From positions 1 through 9,889 of the forward strand of contig WOYR01000262.1 in assembly GCA_011620705.1 (NCBI GenBank): DNA of 9,889 nucleotides, written 5' to 3'. Of the stretch, positions 6,636 through 9,889 are shown piece by piece. Position numbers and translations under genes: made by a program. How positions within the stretch are numbered: the first letter of the stretch is position 1; every line of letters begins with the position of its first letter. This stretch comes from Microbacteriaceae bacterium. Its GTDB lineage: Bacteria; Actinomycetota; Actinomycetes; Actinomycetales; Microbacteriaceae. Under the pieces are notes generated by a model. It ran no database searches, was not told the DNA's origin, and saw only the letters and a list, made by a program, of their open reading frames with translations.

Positions 6636-6646
6636 CTTTCTGCAAC
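6631..6646. promoter_or_regulatory. Operator O1, imperfect 16-bp palindrome (probable MarR site)
   Basis: GTTGACTTTCTGCAAC is a 16-bp near-palindrome (GTTG-N8-CAAC). It covers the -35 hexamer TTGACT and the last bases of hisS. It closely resembles O2, 27 bp downstream, in outer half-sites and spacing. Size and shape fit a dimeric winged-helix regulator; the MarR protein encoded at the end of this operon is the obvious candidate. Confidence 0.6.
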
Positions 6647-6659
6647 GATCCTCTATGGT
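6632..6659 (+). promoter_or_regulatory. Sigma-A-type promoter of the MFS-marR operon
   Basis: TTGACT (6632-6637) and TATGGT (6654-6659) are separated by 16 bp, the best canonical -35/-10 pair in the window. Transcription would start near 6666 and give a leader of roughly 23 bases, with AGAGGAG (6678-6684) as a strong ribosome-binding site just before GTG 6689. The -35 overlaps the hisS stop codon, so the promoter is embedded in the end of hisS. Confidence 0.7.
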
Positions 6660-6673
6660 TGATTTCAGTCAAC
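6658..6673. promoter_or_regulatory. Operator O2, 16-bp palindrome (probable MarR site)
   Basis: GTTGATTTCAGTCAAC has perfect 5-bp arms (GTTGA / TCAAC) around a 6-base centre. It overlaps the end of the -10 hexamer and the predicted transcription start. Together with O1 it would let one regulator block both promoter elements, consistent with repression that a ligand relieves. Confidence 0.65.
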
Positions 6674-6688
6674 TTTCAGAGGAGAACC

Positions 6689-8356
6689 GTGAGTTCTGCA
6701 GTCGCAGCGCCAGCCGCCGCCCCCATGACGCACCGCCAGACCCTGGAGGCCCTCTCCGGGCTGCTGGTCGGCATGTTCGTCGCCATTCTTTCCGGCACGG
6801 TCGTGTCGACATCCCTTCCGCGCATCGTGCACGATCTGGGCGGGGACCAGTCGTCGTTCACCTGGGTGGTCACCGCGACGATTCTCGCCACGACGGTCAG
6901 CACGCCGATCTGGGGCAAGCTGGCCGATCTGATGAGCCGCAAGCTGCTCGTGCAGCTCGCGCTCGGGGTCTTCATCGTCGGCTCGGCGCTCGCCGGCCTC
7001 TCCCAGGACCCCGGCACCCTGATCGGCTTCCGCGTGGTCCAGGGACTCGGCGCGGGCGGGCTGACCGCGCTCGTGCAGGTCCTCCTGAGCGACATCATCA
7101 GCCCCCGCGAGCGCGGACGGTACATGGGCTTCCTCGGCGCCGTCATGGCCGTGGGCACGGCGGGCGGCCCCCTGCTCGGCGGTGTGATCACCGACTCGAT
7201 CGGCTGGCGCTGGAACTTCTACGTCGCCATCCCCTTCGCGGTGCTCGCCATCGTGCTGATCCAGGCGACGCTGCACCTGCCCAAGCGCCGCAAGAAGGTG
7301 TCGATCGACTACCTCGGCGCGGTGCTGATCACCGCGGGCGTCTCGCTGATCCTGATCTGGGTGACACTGGCCGGCAACCAGTTCGAATGGGGCTCGCTCA
7401 CCTCGTGGCTGATGGCATCGGGCGGCGTGGTGCTGCTGGTCGTCGCGGTGCTCGTGGAGCTCAAGGTCAAGGAACCGATCATCCCGCTCAAGATGTTCCT
7501 CAACCGCACCTTCACCCTCGTCGTGGTCGCCAGCCTCTCGGTCGGCGTCGCGCTCTTCGGCACCTCGGTGTTCCTCGCCCAGTACATGCAGTTGAGCCGC
7601 GACAAGACGCCGACCGAGGCGGGCCTGCTGACACTGCCGATGGTCTTCGGCATGCTGATCTCCTCGGCCGGGATCGGGGCCGTCATCAGCCGAACCGGTC
7701 GTTGGAAGAGTTGGATGATCCTCGGCGCCTCGCTGCTGACGGTGGGCATGGTGCTCATGGGGACCATCCGCTACGACACCGACTTCGCGCTGCTGTTCAT
7801 CTACATGGCCGTGGTCGGGCTGGGTGTCGGAATGGTCATGCAGAACCTCGTGCTGGTGGTGCAGAACACCACGGATGTCAGCGACATCGGTGCTGCGAGC
7901 GCCTCTGTGGCGTTCTTCCGCAGCCTCGGCGGCGCTGTGGGCGTGGCGGTGCTGGGCGCTGTGCTGGGCACCAGGGTGACGCAGGTGGTCACCGATGGGC
8001 TCAAGAAGCTCGGCATCGACCCGACGCAGACCGGCCTCAGCGGCGGCGCGCTGCCGGAGTTGAAGCTGCTGCCCGCCCCGATCCGCACCCTGGTCGAGCA
8101 GGGGTACGGCCAGGGTGTCGGCGAGATCTTCCTGATCGCGGCCCCGCTCGCGCTCGTCTCCTTGATCGCCATCATCTTCCTGCCGAACGTCGCGCTCGGC
8201 CGCAAGAGCGGCGTCGAGCAGCTGGCCGAGCGGGAGAGCGAGCTGCTGGTGGATGTCGCGGTCGACTCGATCGCCGCGGCGCCGCACGTCGACTCGATCG
8301 AGCAGCCGGCCAGCGGCGCCGCCCCGGATGGCGCTGCGGGTTCATCGGGTCGATGA
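6689..8356 (+). CDS. MFS multidrug efflux transporter, DHA2 family (EmrB/QacA-like)
   Basis: A 555-residue inner-membrane protein with about 14 predicted helices, expected to export drugs or toxic metabolites using the proton gradient. Motif A is GKLADLMSRK (76-85), the TM4 region reads RVVQGLGAGG (115-124), and motif C is AVGTAGGPLLGG (154-165) followed by GWRWNFYVAIP. TM1 reads ILSGTVVSTSLPRI (33-46), lacking the acidic residue that the other transporter has at this place; this is a recognised sequence variant in the family rather than clear damage. A loop of about 50 residues (437-480) precedes the last helix. The C-terminal tail of about 55 residues is hydrophilic, Ala/Ser/Gly-rich, and has a small VDSI repeat. 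GTG 6689 is set by AGAGGAG just upstream. It shares a promoter with the following regulator, whose start overlaps its stop. Confidence 0.93.
   Translation: MSSAVAAPAAAPMTHRQTLEALSGLLVGMFVAILSGTVVSTSLPRIVHDLGGDQSSFTWVVTATILATTVSTPIWGKLADLMSRKLLVQLALGVFIVGSALAGLSQDPGTLIGFRVVQGLGAGGLTALVQVLLSDIISPRERGRYMGFLGAVMAVGTAGGPLLGGVITDSIGWRWNFYVAIPFAVLAIVLIQATLHLPKRRKKVSIDYLGAVLITAGVSLILIWVTLAGNQFEWGSLTSWLMASGGVVLLVVAVLVELKVKEPIIPLKMFLNRTFTLVVVASLSVGVALFGTSVFLAQYMQLSRDKTPTEAGLLTLPMVFGMLISSAGIGAVISRTGRWKSWMILGASLLTVGMVLMGTIRYDTDFALLFIYMAVVGLGVGMVMQNLVLVVQNTTDVSDIGAASASVAFFRSLGGAVGVAVLGAVLGTRVTQVVTDGLKKLGIDPTQTGLSGGALPELKLLPAPIRTLVEQGYGQGVGEIFLIAAPLALVSLIAIIFLPNVALGRKSGVEQLAERESELLVDVAVDSIAAAPHVDSIEQPASGAAPDGAAGSSGR
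8261..8300 (+). repeat. 13-bp direct repeat in the transporter C-terminal tail
   Basis: GTCGACTCGATCG occurs at 8261-8273 and 8288-8300, 27 bp (nine codons) apart and in frame, encoding VDSI twice (residues 525-528 and 534-537). It is a small internal duplication in a disordered tail with no expected catalytic role. Confidence 0.7.
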
Positions 8357-8856
8357 CCTACTCTGGCCTCGTGACCCCCGCCGATCCCGCCCGCGAGGCG
8401 GCATCGGCGGAGGTCGAGGCCGCGATCACCGAGCTGTTCCGCGTCGGCCGCACCTGGAGCAAGCTGCTGTCCGAGCGGTTCCGGCCCGAGCTGCCGCAAC
8501 TCGCCTACGGGATCCTGCGGTACGTCGACATGCACGGGCCGCTGCGCTCCTCCGACATCGTCACCACCTTCGGCATGGACAAGGGCGCGGTCAGCCGGCA
8601 GATCTCGATCCTGCGCGAGCGCGGGCTGCTCGATGCGAGCAGTGATCCCGACGACCGGCGCTCGACCGTGCTCTCCTCGTCGGCAGCGGCCAGGGAGGCG
8701 TTCGAGCACTTCAGCCGCGGCATCCGGGACCAGTACGCATCGGTGCTGGACGACTGGTCGCAGCAGGATCTCGAAGATGTCGCCCGTCTGATCGGCCGCC
8801 TCACCTCCGCGCTCGACGCGGGCTTCCAGGACAGCGGGTTCCGACCCGCGCGCTAG
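8353..8856 (+). CDS. MarR-family transcriptional regulator
   Basis: A 167-residue winged helix-turn-helix protein that should bind DNA as a dimer and respond to small phenolic or drug-like ligands. After an N-terminal helix region (about 15-45) come LRSSDIVTTFGMDKGAVSRQISILRERGLL (residues 64-93) with the recognition helix at about 76-90, and the wing SSDPDDRRSTVLSSS (97-111) with the typical Asp-x-Arg. The C-terminal dimerisation helices run from about 112 to 157. Its likely target is the pair of palindromes before the upstream exporter, making an autoregulated exporter-repressor operon. ATG 8353 overlaps the exporter stop (ATGA), suggesting coupled translation. A GTG at 8371, six bases after a TACTCT box, would give 161 residues from a leaderless transcript. 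Both give the same functional domain, and I cannot decide between them. Activator function cannot be excluded. Confidence 0.93.
   Translation: MTYSGLVTPADPAREAASAEVEAAITELFRVGRTWSKLLSERFRPELPQLAYGILRYVDMHGPLRSSDIVTTFGMDKGAVSRQISILRERGLLDASSDPDDRRSTVLSSSAAAREAFEHFSRGIRDQYASVLDDWSQQDLEDVARLIGRLTSALDAGFQDSGFRPAR
8359..8364 (+). promoter_or_regulatory. Candidate internal -10 element for marR
   Basis: TACTCT matches TANNNT and is followed by exactly six bases (GGCCTC) and an in-frame GTG at 8371. It lies within the first codons of the longer marR reading. If active it would give the regulator an expression source independent of the repressed exporter promoter. Confidence 0.4.
8834..8849 (+). other. 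Short hairpin near the end of marR
   Basis: GCGGGT (8834-8839) and ACCCGC (8844-8849) form a perfect 6-bp stem with a four-base TCCG loop, in the last codons of marR. It could weakly pause RNA polymerase or protect the operon 3' end. No T-run follows, so it is not called as a terminator. Confidence 0.4.
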
Positions 8857-8859
8857 GAT
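8854..8859 (+). promoter_or_regulatory. Candidate -10 element for eno
   Basis: TAGGAT overlaps the marR stop codon TAG. A start about six bases later (near 8866) would give a leader of about 49 bases before the eno ATG, which unlike most genes here has a clear ribosome-binding site (AAGGAG, 8904-8909, five bases before the ATG). No convincing -35 box is seen 16-18 bp upstream. Enolase is highly expressed, so a separate promoter is expected. Confidence 0.4.
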
Positions 8860-8914
8860 TCCCGAGGACGCAGCGCCCGATCCTGTGCGCGGGCCCCGTT
8901 CCGAAGGAGAATCC

Positions 8915-9889
8915 ATGTCCGCCATCGAGGCAGTCGGCGCTCGCGAGATCCTGGACTCCCGGGGCAACCCGACCGTCGAGGTCGAGGTGCTGCTCGACGA
9001 CGGGACCGTGTCGCGCGCGGCGGTGCCGTCCGGTGCCTCCACCGGCGCCTTCGAGGCCTACGAGCTCCGTGACGGCGACAAGAGCCGCTACCTCGGCAAA
9101 GGTGTTCTGAAAGCGGTCGGCAGCGTGCTCGATGTGCTCGGGCCGGCGGTCGAGGGCTTCGAGGCCAGTGACCAGCGCCTGGTGGATGCCGAACTGATCG
9201 CCGCTGACGGCACGGCCAACAAGTCCGAGCTGGGTGCGAACGCGATCCTCGGAGTCTCGCTCGCCGTCGCCAAGGCCGCGTCCGATTCCGCAGACCTGCC
9301 GCTGTTCCGCTACCTGGGCGGACCCAACGCGCACGTCCTGCCCGTTCCGATGATGAACATCATCAACGGGGGCGCGCATGCCGACAACGGCATCGACGTG
9401 CAGGAGTTCATGATCCTGCCGATCGGCGCCACCAGCTTCGCGGAGGCGCTGCGCTGGGGCGCCGAGACCTATCACGCGCTCAAGGCGGAGCTGCACAAGA
9501 AGGGTTTCTCGACCGGCCTCGGCGACGAGGGCGGCTTCGCCCCCGATCTGAAGTCGGCGCGCGAGGCGCTGGATCTCATCGTCGAGTCGATCGGCCAGGC
9601 CGGGTTCACGGTCGGCGAGGACATCGCGCTCGGCATGGATGTGGCATCCACCGAATTCTTCAAGGACGGCGTCTACACGTACGAGGGCAAGGACTGCTCG
9701 TCGGCCGAGCTCACCGCATATTTCGAGGGGCTGGTCGCCGATTACCCGCTGATCACCATCGAGGATCCGCTGGCGGAGGACGACTGGGACGGCTACGTCG
9801 CACTGACCGAGGCGCTCGGCTCGAAGATCCAGATCGTGGGCGATGACCTGTTCGTCACCAATCCGGTGCGCCTGCAGAAGGGCCTCGAG
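8915..9889 (+). CDS. eno: Enolase (phosphopyruvate hydratase), 3' truncated by window
   Basis: Glycolytic enzyme converting 2-phosphoglycerate to phosphoenolpyruvate; cytoplasmic, Mg-dependent, often also surface-exposed. The first 325 of about 426 residues are present, unbroken. Visible: REILDSRGNPTVEVEV (10-25), the mobile loop SGASTG (39-44, Ser42 as metal ligand), and NIINGGAHADN with the active-site His. Further on are VQEFM (substrate-binding Glu), GLGDEGGFAP (general acid/base Glu), and the metal ligands in MDVAS, IEDPLAEDDW and VGDDLFVTN. The catalytic Lys of the C-terminal part lies beyond the window. The ATG is set by AAGGAG five bases upstream and by the standard MSAIEAVGAREILDSRGNP beginning. 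In many actinobacteria eno lies close to mazG and mfd; here hisS and the efflux operon lie between. Confidence 0.98.
   Translation, partial: MSAIEAVGAREILDSRGNPTVEVEVLLDDGTVSRAAVPSGASTGAFEAYELRDGDKSRYLGKGVLKAVGSVLDVLGPAVEGFEASDQRLVDAELIAADGTANKSELGANAILGVSLAVAKAASDSADLPLFRYLGGPNAHVLPVPMMNIINGGAHADNGIDVQEFMILPIGATSFAEALRWGAETYHALKAELHKKGFSTGLGDEGGFAPDLKSAREALDLIVESIGQAGFTVGEDIALGMDVASTEFFKDGVYTYEGKDCSSAELTAYFEGLVADYPLITIEDPLAEDDWDGYVALTEALGSKIQIVGDDLFVTNPVRLQKGLE

Noticed and set aside
6665..8287. 540-codon open frame on the minus strand opposite the second transporter
   Set aside because: Its low-complexity Asp/His/Gln/Arg-rich product is typical of an antisense frame of a membrane-protein gene; no start signal or motif.
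8834..8849. Hairpin at the end of marR as an intrinsic terminator
   Set aside because: The stem is only 6 bp, inside the coding sequence, and the following bases (GCGCTAGGATT) are not a T-tract.
1..9889. tRNA, rRNA, CRISPR array, insertion sequence or prophage genes
   Set aside because: I saw no clover-leaf pattern, regularly spaced repeats, transposase or integrase motif on either strand.

Overview
The window is high-GC DNA (about 70% G+C by eye) from an actinobacterium. Strongly G/C-biased third codon positions, frequent GTG starts, probable leaderless promoters and the mfd / mazG / eno neighbourhood all point to Actinomycetota. Protein wording suggests Microbacteriaceae, possibly Microbacterium; that last step is an impression, not a measurement.

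Layout from left to right: (1) 1-1569, the C-terminal half of mfd, entering the window inside its Walker A motif. (2) 1566-2033, a small luciferase-domain (DUF5519-like) protein whose GTG start overlaps the mfd stop. (3) 2108-2932 on the minus strand, a CPBP-family intramembrane protease, convergent with gene 2. A large inverted repeat (2073-2159) straddles the convergent 3' ends and supplies the last codons of the protease. (4) 2991-4433, a DHA2-type MFS transporter, divergent from the protease. (5) 4451-5128, mazG. (6) 5129-5315, a 187-base gap holding a second large inverted repeat. (7) 5316-6635, hisS. (8) 6689-8356, a second DHA2-type MFS exporter, followed with an ATGA overlap by (9) 8353-8856, a MarR-family regulator. 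(10) From 8915 to the window end, the first 325 codons of eno.

Functionally this is a housekeeping backbone: transcription-coupled repair (Mfd), nucleotide-pool cleaning (MazG), histidyl-tRNA charging (HisS) and glycolysis (Eno). Two efflux modules are set into it. The second module looks self-regulated: two similar 16-bp palindromes cover the -35 and the -10/start region of the exporter promoter, and the regulator is encoded at the end of the same transcript.

I found no phage, CRISPR, transposase, toxin-antitoxin or biosynthetic system, and no clearly new multi-gene system. The most interesting features are in the DNA: a recurrent -10-like hexamer 5-6 bp before start codons (leaderless transcription), the duplicated MarR-type operator, and two long inverted repeats that may be interspersed palindromic elements.
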